Positions 12,218-21,751 are shown, counted from the stretch's first letter. The stretch: 64,000 nt of DNA from Bacillus shivajii (GCF_020519665.1 NZ_CP084703.1:3534001-3598000); one strand, 5' to 3'. The notes: a model not told the origin generated them from the letters alone. Translations and numbers: made by a program.

Positions 12218-12252
12218 AAAATCAAACTTTGTCGTTTAATGACGACTTTTTC

Positions 12253-12281
12253 ATCGTAACATTTCGCAATGTCGTTGTCAA
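12253..12281 (-). promoter_or_regulatory. rrn promoter P2
   Basis: Minus strand -35 TTGACA (12276-12281), 17-base spacer, -10 TACGAT (12253-12258). It lies about 130 bases upstream of 16S. Confidence 0.88.
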
Positions 12282-12329
12282 CATCTTTTTTTGTGGTGTT
12301 TTTAACTACTCTTTAACAGCGACTTGAAT

Positions 12330-12358
12330 ATCATATCACTCTACCTGAGCAGTGTCAA
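12330..12358 (-). promoter_or_regulatory. rrn promoter P1
   Basis: Minus strand -35 TTGACA (12353-12358), 17-base spacer, -10 TATGAT (12330-12335), preceded by an A/T-rich stretch that could act as an UP element. Tandem promoters of this kind are usual for Bacillus rRNA operons. Confidence 0.9.
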
Positions 12359-12848
12359 TATTTTTTTGCGAGATGTTTTGTTTATGCCTGCCGTTTTCGG
12401 CGACGGATAATAATATATCATGCCCAAATTGGTAATGCAACCTATTTCTATAAAAAAATTAGAAAAAACATTTTTACTTATGACTAAAACATCCCTATTA
12501 TATTTAACTATCATATTTTAACTAACATATTAATAACACTATAGCTAAAGTTGCCCCCTTTGTGTCCAAAACCTAGCTTAATGAAAAACCTCGGCTAAAT
12601 GCATTTCGTCTTGCTGCATACTAGTACTCTACACAAACTGTTTCGAGCATCCATTTCATTAACGCAGAAACATTACCTCCTGTAGAAGTGAGCTGTAGTT
12701 TAACGATCTTTTGTAACAAAAACTTAGCACCTACCTAGTCTTGCTAGATAAAAGGTTAGTTAAAAAAATAAAGAAAATAATACTTTTATTAATATAGAAG
12801 AAAAAAAGAAATTGTCGAATAATATTGTTAACCATATAGATAGAAGAG
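12359..12848. other. AT-rich gap between divergent rrn and bioY promoters
   Basis: I see no gene. A small hairpin GCCG/CGGC lies near 12390-12400. The stretch near 12590 (CTCGGCTAAATGC) resembles one near 61044 (TTCGGCTAAATGA), another short sequence shared between gaps. Confidence 0.6.
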
Positions 12849-12878
12849 TTGACATCCATCGACTTACACACCTATTAT
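12849..12878 (+). promoter_or_regulatory. bioY promoter
   Basis: -35 TTGACA (12849-12854), 18-base spacer, -10 TATTAT (12873-12878), just upstream of and touching the BirA operator. Confidence 0.75.
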
Positions 12879-12879
12879 A

Positions 12880-12910
12880 TTGTTAACTGATAAGTTAAGA
12901 TTGTTTACAA
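12880..12910 (+). promoter_or_regulatory. BirA (biotin repressor) operator
   Basis: The half sites TGTTAAC (12881-12887) and GTTTACA (12903-12909) form an inverted pair with a 15-base spacer. This matches the Firmicutes BirA box (TGTnAAC, N14-16, GTTnACA). It lies over the expected transcription start of bioY, so biotin-loaded BirA should block initiation. Confidence 0.88.
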
Positions 12911-12927
12911 TAAGGAGGAGAAACAAA

Positions 12928-13533
12928 ATGACAAATGAAAAGAATCAATTTTTTAGTGTTGTTGAGTTAACAAAAGCAGCGATGTTCATTGCCCTTATGG
13001 CAATTGGAGCAAACTTAACTGCATTTATCACCGTTGGGGCTGTACCACTAACATTCCAAACAATCATCGCCATCTTAGCAGGAGTACTTCTCGGTAAAAA
13101 AGTAGGTACCTTTGCGATGATCGGATATGCCATCGTCGGTTTAATTGGCGTTCCTGTATTCGCCGGCTTTCAAGGAGGCCTACATATTGTTGGCCAAGCA
13201 ACGTTTGGCTTCATTTTATCTTTTATTGTTTTAGCTTATGTTGTTGGCTTTATTATCGAAAAATTCAACAAACCATCATTACCAGTTTACATTACCGCTT
13301 GTTTTATAGGGCTCCTAATCAATTACGGAATTGGGGTTCCATACTTATATTTATATACTGTTAACGTATTAGGCGTAAATGATGTTACACTATTAGCTAC
13401 CTCTATAGGGATGGGACCTTTCTTTATTAAAGATGCAGTTTTAACTGCTTTTGCTGCAATATTAAGTCCTCAATTAGTTAAAGCAATCTCGCTTTCAACT
13501 TCTCAAGTTAAAACGACGCAAAAATCTGCATAA
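12928..13533 (+). CDS. bioY: Biotin ECF transporter S component BioY
   Basis: The start at 12928 is fixed by AAGGAGG 8-9 bases upstream; a longer frame to 12880 would run through the operator. The 201-residue protein is very hydrophobic, with about six membrane segments and BioY motifs such as AVPLTFQTIIAILAGVLLG and the Gly-rich FQGGLHIVGQATFG. BioY binds biotin and works with a shared energizing module (EcfA1A2T) or alone. A BirA operator upstream agrees with this function. The gene is monocistronic, with a terminator about 90 bases downstream. Confidence 0.95.
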   Translation: MTNEKNQFFSVVELTKAAMFIALMAIGANLTAFITVGAVPLTFQTIIAILAGVLLGKKVGTFAMIGYAIVGLIGVPVFAGFQGGLHIVGQATFGFILSFIVLAYVVGFIIEKFNKPSLPVYITACFIGLLINYGIGVPYLYLYTVNVLGVNDVTLLATSIGMGPFFIKDAVLTAFAAILSPQLVKAISLSTSQVKTTQKSA

Positions 13534-13626
13534 AATAAAAAATGAGCTAGCGACTTGGTACCTCTTTGCTACCAATACTACTCATAACATCCGAAAAATT
13601 CATCAAATGTATATCTTTTATTATCT

Positions 13627-13664
13627 AAAAAAGCAAGTCGACCTTTTCGGTCACTTGCTTTTTT
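13627..13664. terminator. Bidirectional terminator after bioY
   Basis: A long symmetric hairpin, AAAAAAGCAAGT...ACTTGCTTTTTT, with poly-A and poly-T sides that can serve both convergent genes. Confidence 0.85.
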
Positions 13665-13694
13665 CAAACGAACATACCTTCCTCATTCCCCTGC

Positions 13695-14360
13695 CTAAGA
13701 TACACCATCCTTTACTTCGATCAAATAATTATCTAATAGTAATTGACCTTCTTCTTCAATGAAGGAGAACTTGACTGTGAATTTTTCTTCAGGAGGATAG
13801 CCATACATCTCATAATAGTTCCTAGGTTGTTCTGTATTCAAATGATTATAAAAACGAACTGACACTTCATTTACTTCAATTAATACCTCTTCACTGTTAA
13901 CCTTAACATCGAGGTCTTCGTTACTGATTAACTTCAAGCCTGGATTCAAGAGTGAAGGTTGTACCGTCGAATAAAAAGATTGGTTCCCCTCCCCTTGAAT
14001 CAAATGCTGACTAGTACTTCTTAAATATTCTTGAAGGTCTTCATTATAGAGCAAGGGGTCTCCTTCATCAAATAGCTCTTCAATCACTTTATCCACTGCT
14101 CCTTCTGTCATATAAGGAGATAAGTAACTAATCACTTTTTCAGTTTCATGCAATTTATCATTATAGAATTTGCCATCTTTTTTACGGTGATTACTAAACA
14201 ATGGTTCAACAGCCTCAACTACGTCATAGTAATAACCTTTCATTTCATACTCTTTTATCGTATAAGTCGTTGGTATAGACTTTTGGAAAATTATAAAGGA
14301 AGCAGCTCCACCTATTAAGAATAAAGCAAATAATAACCTCACTTTTGTAATTCCACTCAA
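13695..14360 (-). CDS. Membrane-anchored protein of unknown function
   Basis: I do not recognise this 221-residue protein. One N-terminal membrane segment (about residues 7-26, LLFALFLIGGAASFIIF) is followed by a soluble extracytoplasmic domain rich in Glu, Asp, Tyr and Asn that ends in beta-type sequence (KFTVKFSFIEEEGQLLLDNY). The start is a TTG at 14360 with only a moderate GGTGAT upstream; no better start precedes the membrane segment. It is monocistronic and convergent with bioY. It could be a sporulation or envelope stress protein, but nothing in the sequence proves this. Confidence 0.6.
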   Translation of the reverse strand: MSGITKVRLLFALFLIGGAASFIIFQKSIPTTYTIKEYEMKGYYYDVVEAVEPLFSNHRKKDGKFYNDKLHETEKVISYLSPYMTEGAVDKVIEELFDEGDPLLYNEDLQEYLRSTSQHLIQGEGNQSFYSTVQPSLLNPGLKLISNEDLDVKVNSEEVLIEVNEVSVRFYNHLNTEQPRNYYEMYGYPPEEKFTVKFSFIEEEGQLLLDNYLIEVKDGVS

Positions 14361-14432
14361 TTAAATCACCACTCATCTATATTTCTCTAATAATATAGAC
14401 GAAACATATTTGGTAAAAGTTTCATGTTATAT

Positions 14433-14462
14433 AGAAAAAGCCGTAATGTTTTTCACATTACG
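14433..14462 (-). terminator. Terminator of the yuiF-like gene
   Basis: Minus-strand stem CGTAATG/CATTACG with loop TGAAAAA and tail GCTTTTTC. Confidence 0.75.
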
Positions 14463-14502
14463 ACCGATTCCTCATATGAACAACTTCATTTCAAGTATAC
14501 CT

Positions 14503-15849
14503 TTATAAGATCATTGCAGCAATCCAACCAAATAATATTAATGGTAAATTAAAGTGTATGAAAGTTGGAACACATGTGTCCCATATGTGGTTATGCTGTC
14601 CATCTGCATTCAAACCAGCCGTTGGGCCTAGTGTGCTGTCCGAAGCAGGTGAACCAGCATCACCGAGTGCACCAGCGGTTCCAATTAGAGCAATCGTAGC
14701 CATTGGACTAAAACCTATTGCTTCAGCAAGTGGAACAAATATAACGGCGATAATCGGAATCGTCGAAAACGAGGATCCTATTCCCATTGTAATAAACAAA
14801 CCTATGATTAACATGACAATCGCACCAAGAGCCAAGTTATTTCCTATTGGTCCCGCTGTAGCTTCTACTAATGACTGTACATGCCCTGTTTCACTAATGA
14901 CTTCGGCAAATCCACCAGCAGCAATCATAACAAACGCAATGAACGCAAGCATCTTCATACCATCAGTCATTAAATCAACGGAATCATTAAAGGATAATTT
15001 CTTCTGGAAATGGAGGATCGCAAAGTAAATATATAAGATTAACAATCCGATTAACGCACTAAAAACCATATTTCCTGTCTCTACTTGTGTATATAACACA
15101 GCAATAATTGAAATAACCCCTAAAATTATACCTGGCATTGAGTAACTGTAGTCGCTTTCTTTCAAAGTTTGATCTGATAGTTCCTTATTTTCATAGTTTC
15201 TAGGCTTTCTATAAGTCACAAAGATAGCAAACAATAAACCTATAAACATCCCTAGTACAGGAATTAGCATTGCTTGAGGTACCATCCCCATTTCAATTGC
15301 CGCTCCACTTTCATTCATATTCTCAACGATGATTTCGTGGAAAATTAACCCGTACCCAGCTGGTAATAAAATATAAGGTGCTTTTAACCCAAACGTTAAA
15401 GCTGTTGCAGTTGCTCGACGGTCCATTGCCAGCTCATTGAACACTTTCAGTAATGGTGGTATTAAAATTGGTATAAAAGCAATGTGCACCGGAACGGCAT
15501 TTTGGGATAAAGAAGCAACAAAAGCAATAAGAAATAATACAAATACCTTTGTTAATGTTTTTCGTCTATCCTCTCCTTGTTTACCAACAACTTTAATCGC
15601 TGCTTTAACAAGCAAGTTTGGCAATCCAGTATAATTGATTGCTACCGCGAACGCTCCTAATAACGCATAACTTAAAGCTACATTTACGTTTGTACCTAAT
15701 CCATTTGTGAAAATCTCGATCGTTTCCATCGTTGTAAATCCAGCTGTAAGCCCACCTGCTAATGCTCCTACTAAAAGTGCAATAACAACATGAATGCGAG
15801 CCAAACTCAATCCAATCATTACAAGTACCGCTATTACTACTGCATTCAT
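14503..15849 (-). CDS. yuiF: Na+/H+ antiporter family protein (YuiF-like)
   Basis: The 448-residue integral membrane protein has about 11-12 segments. It belongs to the Na+/H+ antiporter family of B. subtilis YuiF in the ion transporter (IT) superfamily. Recognisable stretches are SLSQNAVPVHIAFIPILIPP in the first half and the polar loop GDAGSPASDSTLGPTAGLNA near residue 400. The start has AGGGGG 8 bases upstream. The true substrate could be an organic anion or amino acid exchanged for H+ or Na+. It lies near yuiD-yuiA as in B. subtilis. Confidence 0.85.
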   Translation of the reverse strand: MNAVVIAVLVMIGLSLARIHVVIALLVGALAGGLTAGFTTMETIEIFTNGLGTNVNVALSYALLGAFAVAINYTGLPNLLVKAAIKVVGKQGEDRRKTLTKVFVLFLIAFVASLSQNAVPVHIAFIPILIPPLLKVFNELAMDRRATATALTFGLKAPYILLPAGYGLIFHEIIVENMNESGAAIEMGMVPQAMLIPVLGMFIGLLFAIFVTYRKPRNYENKELSDQTLKESDYSYSMPGIILGVISIIAVLYTQVETGNMVFSALIGLLILYIYFAILHFQKKLSFNDSVDLMTDGMKMLAFIAFVMIAAGGFAEVISETGHVQSLVEATAGPIGNNLALGAIVMLIIGLFITMGIGSSFSTIPIIAVIFVPLAEAIGFSPMATIALIGTAGALGDAGSPASDSTLGPTAGLNADGQHNHIWDTCVPTFIHFNLPLILFGWIAAMIL

Positions 15850-15996
15850 ATATATCCCCCTATTGTTTTCTTTATTTTGAATTTATCTTCTAATCCTTCA
15901 CTTCTTTATTTCTTTATTGCTTTATCGAGATAAATCATTAAATTAAAAACAGTAGTTATTATTACACCTTTTTGAGATCTTGTCAATATAAAAACT

Positions 15997-16029
15997 AAAA
16001 AGTTCGAAGACCAGGTCTCCGAACTTTTT
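15997..16029. terminator. Hairpin with AGACC/AGGTCT core
   Basis: AAAAAGTTCG...CGAACTTTTT flanks a GACCAGGTC centre. It is a second hairpin downstream of dctP and a member of the CCTGG/CCAGG-core hairpin family. Confidence 0.7.
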
Positions 16030-16040
16030 GGTACTAATAT

Positions 16041-16076
16041 AAAAGGCCCTGGAAAATAACTTTCCAGGGCCTTTTG
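16041..16076 (-). terminator. Terminator of the TRAP operon
   Basis: A 15-bp stem (AAAAGGCCCTGGAAA with TTTCCAGGGCCTTTT) directly after dctP. Confidence 0.9.
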
Positions 16077-16082
16077 TAATCT

Positions 16083-17186
16083 TTATTGTGCAGCTTCGAT
16101 ATCTTCTAATAGCTGATCAAGAATTTCTTCAGCATAGTCTCCACCGTTTTCACGGTAGAAATCACGAACATCAACCGCTAGTTCGCGGAACTGCTCACGC
16201 TCTTCTTCAGAAAGCTCATATACTTCTGTTGGTGTATCTGTCGCTTGCTCAATTAAGTCTAACGCAGCACCATTTTGCTCTTCTTGAATTTCAAACGCAC
16301 GGTCTCTCATTTCTTCCACCGCTTCATCAATAATCGCTTTCGTCGCATCATCTAAACCGTTATAGAAATCAGGGTTCACTGTTGTCATTGTTACATACAT
16401 ATTGTGGTTAGAAATCGTTAAGTGATCTTGTACTTCATTGAAGTTTGCATCTTCAATAAAGAATAATGGGTTTTCTTGTCCGTCAACAGCCCCTTGTTGA
16501 AGACCTGTGTAAAGTTCTCCCCAACTCATCGCTGTAGGGTTCGCTCCATATGCTTCATAAGACTCTAAAATTAACGGAGACTCTTGCGTTCTCATTTGGA
16601 AACCGTTGAAATCATCTGGATTGTGTAATGGAGTACTTCCTGTCCATTGCATTGCACCTTCTGTCCAGAATGCTAATGGTAAAATGTTATGTTCTTCATA
16701 ACGTTCACGAAGCGTTGTGTTAATTGCTTCACTCTCATTTAAAATTTGCTGACTTACCTCTAGGTCATCAGGGAAAAGGAACTGAAGGGCAAAAATGTTT
16801 CCTTCAGGTACAAGTGTTCCAGTAAACCCAGGAGAAATAATTGCAAACTCAATAACACCGTTTGCTAAGTTTTCTACAGCATCTACTTCACTTCCTAGTT
16901 CACCAAAGCCATATACATCGATCGTAATTTGACCATCTGATTTTTCATGTACTATATCAGCGAACTCCTCAGCATAAACCATTTGTACTTGTCCTTCTGT
17001 TTCTTCAGTAAGGAAACGCCATTCTTGCGCTTCTATCTCTGTTGTTTCTTCGTCTCCACCATTCGTATCTCCACCTGTAGCATCGCCACCATTTTCATCA
17101 GTGCCTGCATCTTCATCGCCGCCACAAGCAGCTAATACTAAACCTAGTGATAATACACTGGCTAATAAACCTTTCTTCTTAAACAT
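16083..17186 (-). CDS. dctP: TRAP transporter solute-binding lipoprotein (DctP family)
   Basis: The 367-residue protein has a lipoprotein signal with lipobox LAAC (Cys about 21) and an acidic Gly/Asp/Glu linker, as expected for a Gram-positive TRAP binding protein tethered to the membrane. The DctP domain shows the ligand-binding Arg region FQMRTQESPL (about residue 200) and MSWGELYTGLQQGAVDGQENP. It delivers a carboxylate substrate to DctQ/DctM, driven by Na+. The gene is last in the order dctQ-dctM-dctP and is preceded by GGGGGT. The ligand cannot be named; C4-dicarboxylates or other organic acids are likely. Confidence 0.93.
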   Translation of the reverse strand: MFKKKGLLASVLSLGLVLAACGGDEDAGTDENGGDATGGDTNGGDEETTEIEAQEWRFLTEETEGQVQMVYAEEFADIVHEKSDGQITIDVYGFGELGSEVDAVENLANGVIEFAIISPGFTGTLVPEGNIFALQFLFPDDLEVSQQILNESEAINTTLRERYEEHNILPLAFWTEGAMQWTGSTPLHNPDDFNGFQMRTQESPLILESYEAYGANPTAMSWGELYTGLQQGAVDGQENPLFFIEDANFNEVQDHLTISNHNMYVTMTTVNPDFYNGLDDATKAIIDEAVEEMRDRAFEIQEEQNGAALDLIEQATDTPTEVYELSEEEREQFRELAVDVRDFYRENGGDYAEEILDQLLEDIEAAQ

Positions 17187-17246
17187 TTAATAATACCCCC
17201 ATATAATTTATTATTTTAAAGATTTCCGCTACTCCTTACTGATAGA

Positions 17247-18521
17247 TTAAAAGAGTTTTAGTAAGAATAGCGATATATCTTCAAATAGTATGACTAACAT
17301 TCCTACAATCAACAGCATGATAATATAAGGTGGTGTCCCCCTTATGACATCAAGATATGACCGATTAAATACAGCACTTGCCGTAAATATGTCAACACCA
17401 AATGGTGGTGTTGCTGAACCTAATGCTGCTTGGAATGTAATAACGACACCTAAATGAACAGGATCTACCCCAGCATCAAAGGCAACCGGAGCAAAGATCG
17501 GCGTCAATATTAAAATCACGACAATCGGATCGACAAACATACACCCGATAAAGAAAAATAACGCAACAATTAATAAAACATATAATGCCGATGGGTCTGT
17601 ACCTAGTACAGCCTCAGTCATTTGTCGCGGAATTCTTGCAAAGGATATGACCCACGAAAAGGCTTGCCCTCCTGCAACTAAAACAAATACTGCTGAAGTT
17701 ACAATCCCTGAAGATAAGGCAATTTCAGGCAATTGTTTAAACCTTATTGATCGAAACACAAGAACTTCTAATATAATTGCGTAAAGAACGGATACACCTG
17801 CTGCCTCAGTCGGAGTAAAATGTCCACCATAAATACCATAAATAATAATTACAGGAAACCCTAACGGTAATAGTGCTTTTAACGTGACATCTCCTCTTTG
17901 ACGCCAAGGCATTTTATCGGCAAGAGGTATGTTATAAATTTTCGCGTGAATAAAGGCATATACGGAAAAGAATAGAAAGATTAGTAGCCCTGGACCAATT
18001 CCCGCTACGAAAAGGTCACCTACTGATGTTCCTGTAACGAGTGCATAAATAATCATTCCTATACTAGGAGGAATAAGAAGTGCAACGTCACTTGCATTAA
18101 TAATAAGGGCAATCGCACTCGAATCTTTATACCCTACTTTTAATAGCCGCTCTCGCATTGGCTTACCTATTGCAACAACAGTCGCCTGTGTTGATCCAGA
18201 AATCGACCCGAATAACGTACATGCTGCAGCAGTCGTAATCGCATATCCGCCTCGCAGGTGACCAACAAATGCTCCTACAAAATCTAATAGACGCTTTGAT
18301 GTTCTTCCTGTAGACATAATATCTGCTGCAAAGATAAATAAGGGTACAGCAAGTAACACATAAGAAGAGATTCCTTCAACCATTTGTTGAATCATAATTG
18401 TTGGATCCAAGCCATCCATGAAAAAGAATAAGATGACAAGCGGACCGACAATTAATGGAATCATCATCGGAAAGCCCATAAGCAATAAAACAACCATAAT
18501 TGCCAGCATTGTCCAAGCCAT
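17247..18521 (-). CDS. dctM: TRAP transporter large permease (DctM family)
   Basis: A 424-residue membrane protein with about 11-12 segments and DctM signatures: MTEAVLGTDPSALYVLL, GCMFVDPIVVILILTPIFAP and ATPPFGVDIFTASAVFNRS. It forms the ion-coupled transport channel with DctQ. Its start follows GAGGA and lies 23 bases after dctQ. A 60-base gap separates it from dctP. Confidence 0.94.
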   Translation of the reverse strand: MAWTMLAIMVVLLLMGFPMMIPLIVGPLVILFFFMDGLDPTIMIQQMVEGISSYVLLAVPLFIFAADIMSTGRTSKRLLDFVGAFVGHLRGGYAITTAAACTLFGSISGSTQATVVAIGKPMRERLLKVGYKDSSAIALIINASDVALLIPPSIGMIIYALVTGTSVGDLFVAGIGPGLLIFLFFSVYAFIHAKIYNIPLADKMPWRQRGDVTLKALLPLGFPVIIIYGIYGGHFTPTEAAGVSVLYAIILEVLVFRSIRFKQLPEIALSSGIVTSAVFVLVAGGQAFSWVISFARIPRQMTEAVLGTDPSALYVLLIVALFFFIGCMFVDPIVVILILTPIFAPVAFDAGVDPVHLGVVITFQAALGSATPPFGVDIFTASAVFNRSYLDVIRGTPPYIIMLLIVGMLVILFEDISLFLLKLF

Positions 18522-18544
18522 AATAAATTCCTCACATTTTTAGT

Positions 18545-19090
18545 TTATTGTTCATCGTAATCTTTTTTGTCTTCAGCTAAATATACTTCCTTATTAACGA
18601 TATTCACCCACATATTCCGTAAGAATTGAATACCTCCAATAAACATTCCAATAGGCAAAGCGACCACCATTAGCCAGAAAGGAAATTGTAATGCTGCTGT
18701 TGTTCTTCCCGACTGGTAAACCCCCATCGTGTAGTCATAAGCGTAGTAACTCATGGTAAATAAAATAATAGCTGTTATTAATGGATTTACGATTGCCAAT
18801 ACTTTTCTCACTCGTTTTGGTGAAATATCAAAGAACGCTGACATACTTATATGTCGACCTTTTCGAGCTGCATAACTGATCCCCATAAAAGTTGCAACAA
18901 TAATCGATAATCGGCTAATTTCAGCAGCGAAATGCCAGCTCTGCCCTGTACTCATTCGATAAATGACATTCCCAACAGTCATGAACGTGATCACAAGTAT
19001 TGACCAGCTTAAAATAAATTTCTCTAACGTATGTAAGCCAACATCTATAGATCGAAAAAAAAGTTTTATCCACTTTTTCATACTGTCCAA
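18545..19090 (-). CDS. dctQ: TRAP transporter small permease (DctQ family)
   Basis: The 181-residue protein has four membrane segments and the DctQ motif GISYAARKGRHISMSAFFD (about residues 72-90). The start is a TTG at 19090, supported by GGGGG 8 bases upstream; the in-frame ATG at 19081 would be 17 bases from it. It is first in the dctQMP operon. Confidence 0.9.
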   Translation of the reverse strand: MDSMKKWIKLFFRSIDVGLHTLEKFILSWSILVITFMTVGNVIYRMSTGQSWHFAAEISRLSIIVATFMGISYAARKGRHISMSAFFDISPKRVRKVLAIVNPLITAIILFTMSYYAYDYTMGVYQSGRTTAALQFPFWLMVVALPIGMFIGGIQFLRNMWVNIVNKEVYLAEDKKDYDEQ

Positions 19091-19770
19091 CGACTCAGCC
19101 CCCTTTCTTGAAAAGGCATTAAAAACAAGTACCCCGCCTTGTTTACTTGGTTTTTTTTATTCGTTCATAAACGTACGTAAACCTTTATTTTATGTATAAC
19201 TTCCGTACGTTTTGAAAATTTTCGTGTGAGTCTCTATTAAATATGATATAGCAATGAGCCAATTGTTACAAAATGGATAGTTTTTCGTATAGCTTGATTA
19301 TTCTGTAAATATTCCAGTGAAGATACATTGGATAGTCACAATATAGAAATACTCTTAACACCTTCCAAAAGGTCCCATTTGCTCAATGCTTACGAAGATA
19401 CCCGATATTTACCCGATGAAAATAATATTAAACCTACTTTTTTTATCTCTATTTAACCGAAATGTAAAGGCTCTCCTATATGCGAGAATTAAAATCCCCC
19501 TGTGACTCTAACGGTTTTTACTTAATTTTTAAGAAAATGAATACATGAAGTTCGTCATATCTTTCATATAATAAGCAAGAAAGAAGAAATACTAATCAAT
19601 TTTTAAATAATTTGTTATAATGTACGATACACGTTGGAGATGCAAAACAGTTATTTTTCAAGGTTATTTGCAAACAAATTCGGTTAAAGGAATACATACA
19701 CCTTCATTAATTAACAAGCAAACTTTACAGTCATCCGCACACCTTACGATGAAGAAAGGACATAAAAACA
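19091..19770. other. Gap between the divergent TRAP operon and yuiD
   Basis: I see no gene. A hairpin AAAAACAAGTA/TACTTGGTTTTTT (19121-19157) lies in the leader side of dctQ and has T-runs both ways, so it could be an attenuator or a stray terminator. A TATAAT box at about 19616-19621 may serve yuiD. The rest is AT-rich. Confidence 0.55.
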
Positions 19771-20247
19771 ATGGAATTATTCTCTAATTTCCCCTTATGG
19801 GCTGCACTTTTCGCGATAGGATTTGCACAATTTATTAAAGTACCTCTTCAATATGTAGCTTCACGAAAATTTGATTGGACATTACTAACAAGCACAGGAG
19901 GTATGCCTAGTTCACATTCTGGAGCTGTTACTGCTTTATCTACAGGTATTGCATTAGAATATGGGCTCGGCTCACCTTTCTTTGCTATTTCTGCCATTTT
20001 TGGCATCATCGTCATGTTTGACGCCACAGGTGTAAGGCGCCATGCAGGTGAACAAGCAACCGTTATTAATAGACTTGTTCTAGACTTCAATAAAATGGTC
20101 GAAGAAATGAAGCATTGGCCTGAAAAAGAAGAACAACAAAAACGAAAAGAATTGAAAGAATTATTAGGCCATCAACCTATTGAAGTTTTTTTTGGAGGAC
20201 TGTTAGGGATTATATTAACCCTAATATTGCACGCTATCTTACATTAA
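19771..20247 (+). CDS. yuiD: Divergent PAP2 family protein YuiD (DUF212)
   Basis: The 158-residue membrane protein is of the acid phosphatase/vanadium haloperoxidase-related DUF212 family. The diagnostic GGMPSSHSGAVTAL is at about residues 43-56, followed by MFDATGVRRHAGEQA with the conserved Arg and His. It has three or four membrane segments and a charged Lys/Glu stretch (about 108-128). The start follows GAAAGGA. Its neighbours (yuiC, yuiB, yuiA) are in the same order as in B. subtilis. The physiological substrate is unknown. Confidence 0.92.
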   Translation: MELFSNFPLWAALFAIGFAQFIKVPLQYVASRKFDWTLLTSTGGMPSSHSGAVTALSTGIALEYGLGSPFFAISAIFGIIVMFDATGVRRHAGEQATVINRLVLDFNKMVEEMKHWPEKEEQQKRKELKELLGHQPIEVFFGGLLGIILTLILHAILH

Positions 20248-20313
20248 AAGTGAATCATTTCAATTAAAGAGATGGAGGTATTAACCCTTTTCATTTCGAA
20301 TATAACCACGTAA

Positions 20314-20366
20314 AAAGAGGCTGTCTCGTAGTAGATCGATTGAACCACTACGAGACAGCCTCTTAT
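20314..20366. terminator. Bidirectional terminator between yuiD and yuiC
   Basis: A stem of about 17 bp, AGAGGCTGTCTCGTAGT with ACTACGAGACAGCCTCT, and an approximately 13-base loop between two convergent genes. Confidence 0.9.
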
Positions 20367-20386
20367 TTATCAACATTCGGTTATGT

Positions 20387-21103
20387 TTATGAAGCATCAA
20401 CAAACGATAATTGTCTTCGGAAAACTTGTACAGCTTCATCTTCATTTAATTCGATGATATCTTCATCTGTCACTCTTCCATCTCCACGTTCGATGATGAA
20501 AACTTCAACGGATTGTTTTCCCCATTGATTGTAAACATCTTCTACAGTCTCATAATAAAGGTCGATTTTATTTCCTTTTATTGCTGAACCAGTATCAGCT
20601 ACAACACCATATCCATAACCTGGAATAAAAAGGATTGTCCCTATTGGGAATACACTTGGATCTGCTGCTATTGTTGAATATAGGTCTCGCTTGACGGTCG
20701 CACCTGAAAAGGTGATTCCATATTGTGGATGACTTTCTGTTTTTCCAGTCGATTCATAACCAGCTGTATATCCAGTTGCCACCACTTCAACAGAAGGGTA
20801 CTCTGACCAATCTTGTGACTCTTCTAACGTAACTGGTCGTCCTTCTATTGCTTCGTAAGACATAACTTTACTTTCCTGATAAGCAAATGGTAAACTCCTA
20901 CTTCTTAAAGCAGTTTCCCTTCCTTCTAAATCATGACCATACATTGTTATTGGACGGCGATCCCAAAAAGGATCATGTTCTACTAACCAATCTCTCATTT
21001 GTTCAGCATTAACATTGGATAAAGTTGAAAACGTCGTAAACATCGCACCTAGAAACAAAAGTGAAATAACAACACGACTTTTATGTTTTTTTAGATTCAA
21101 CAT
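20387..21103 (-). CDS. yuiC: 3D-domain murein-degrading protein YuiC
   Basis: The 238-residue protein has an N-terminal signal or anchor (about residues 11-32) and a C-terminal 3D (Asp-Asp-Asp) domain with [29 protein letters not shown] and [18 protein letters not shown]. The three aspartates lie in the last motif and its surroundings. The domain has a double-psi beta-barrel like MltA and the stationary-phase Rpf-like (Sps) lytic transglycosylases, and B. subtilis YuiC belongs to that group. AGAGGAGTGA precedes the start. It probably cleaves peptidoglycan outside the membrane. Confidence 0.9.
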   Translation of the reverse strand: MLNLKKHKSRVVISLLFLGAMFTTFSTLSNVNAEQMRDWLVEHDPFWDRRPITMYGHDLEGRETALRSRSLPFAYQESKVMSYEAIEGRPVTLEESQDWSEYPSVEVVATGYTAGYESTGKTESHPQYGITFSGATVKRDLYSTIAADPSVFPIGTILFIPGYGYGVVADTGSAIKGNKIDLYYETVEDVYNQWGKQSVEVFIIERGDGRVTDEDIIELNEDEAVQVFRRQLSFVDAS

Positions 21104-21231
21104 TTATTTTCACTCCTCTCACCTTGACATCCTTTCCAATTTTCGTTAGCTTTATACGGATATCGGATGGTAAATAAAGGCAAAGTGAAAAAGGAAACAT
21201 ATTACCTATATAAAAGAACGTTCTACTTACC

Positions 21232-21266
21232 AAAATAAAAAAGCTTTCCATAAGAAGGAAAGCTTA
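21232..21266 (-). terminator. Terminator overlapping the yuiB stop
   Basis: The stem AAAGCTTTCC/GGAAAGCTT, with a minus-strand T-rich tail, includes the stop codon of yuiB. Confidence 0.75.
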
Positions 21267-21587
21267 AAACATTTGATATCCACGATCTCTAAGCATTCGG
21301 ATAGCAATGCCCGAAAGAATTGCTCCAACCATGCCAGCAGACAGTATGATGATATCTGGGGTTTTTAAAGATAGTAGCTGTGAAAAAAACGCTGGAAATG
21401 CTTGTCCAGGTTCTGTAAAATATTTCGAAATGCCTATATCGTTAACAATTAGAAATATAACAATCGGGTATATCACAGCCATCGTCCATGTTGAACGTAG
21501 TAACATATTTAAAATAAACCCAATTCCAAAAAAGAGAACTAAATATAATACTAATGCAATAATAATTTGTGGTAAGCTTATTTCCAT
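21264..21587 (-). CDS. yuiB: Membrane protein YuiB
   Basis: The start is placed at 21587 because GGGGGTG lies 9 bases upstream and the 107-residue product then matches the length of B. subtilis YuiB; a longer frame to 21707 would run into the hairpin after yuiA. The protein has three hydrophobic segments (FFGIGFILNMLLRSTWTMAV, VIYPIVIFLIVNDIGI, IIILSAGMVGAILSGIAI) and the conserved end MLRDRGYQMF. The function is unknown. Confidence 0.85.
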   Translation of the reverse strand: MEISLPQIIIALVLYLVLFFGIGFILNMLLRSTWTMAVIYPIVIFLIVNDIGISKYFTEPGQAFPAFFSQLLSLKTPDIIILSAGMVGAILSGIAIRMLRDRGYQMF

Positions 21588-21703
21588 TGGTGGTTTCACC
21601 CCCGAATTATCAAATTTAAGTTTACTTAATTCTTCATCTTCCGTCAATCTTTTTATCCACATACCTAAAAGTACTAAATTATGATATCCACTTAAGGCCA
21701 TGC

Positions 21704-21736
21704 ACAAAAAAACACTTAGCCCAATAGACTAAGTGT
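21704..21736 (-). terminator. Terminator after yuiA
   Basis: Minus-strand stem ACACTTAG/CTAAGTGT followed by TTTTTTT. It separates yuiA from yuiB. Confidence 0.8.
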
Positions 21737-21751
21737 GAGTAAACATAATAT

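Noticed and set aside
14558-15028. 156-codon plus-strand frame
   Set aside because: Shadow of the yuiF-like gene on the other strand.
21588-21707. N-terminal extension of yuiB
   Set aside because: The extension overlaps the terminator hairpin of yuiA and is absent from the family.
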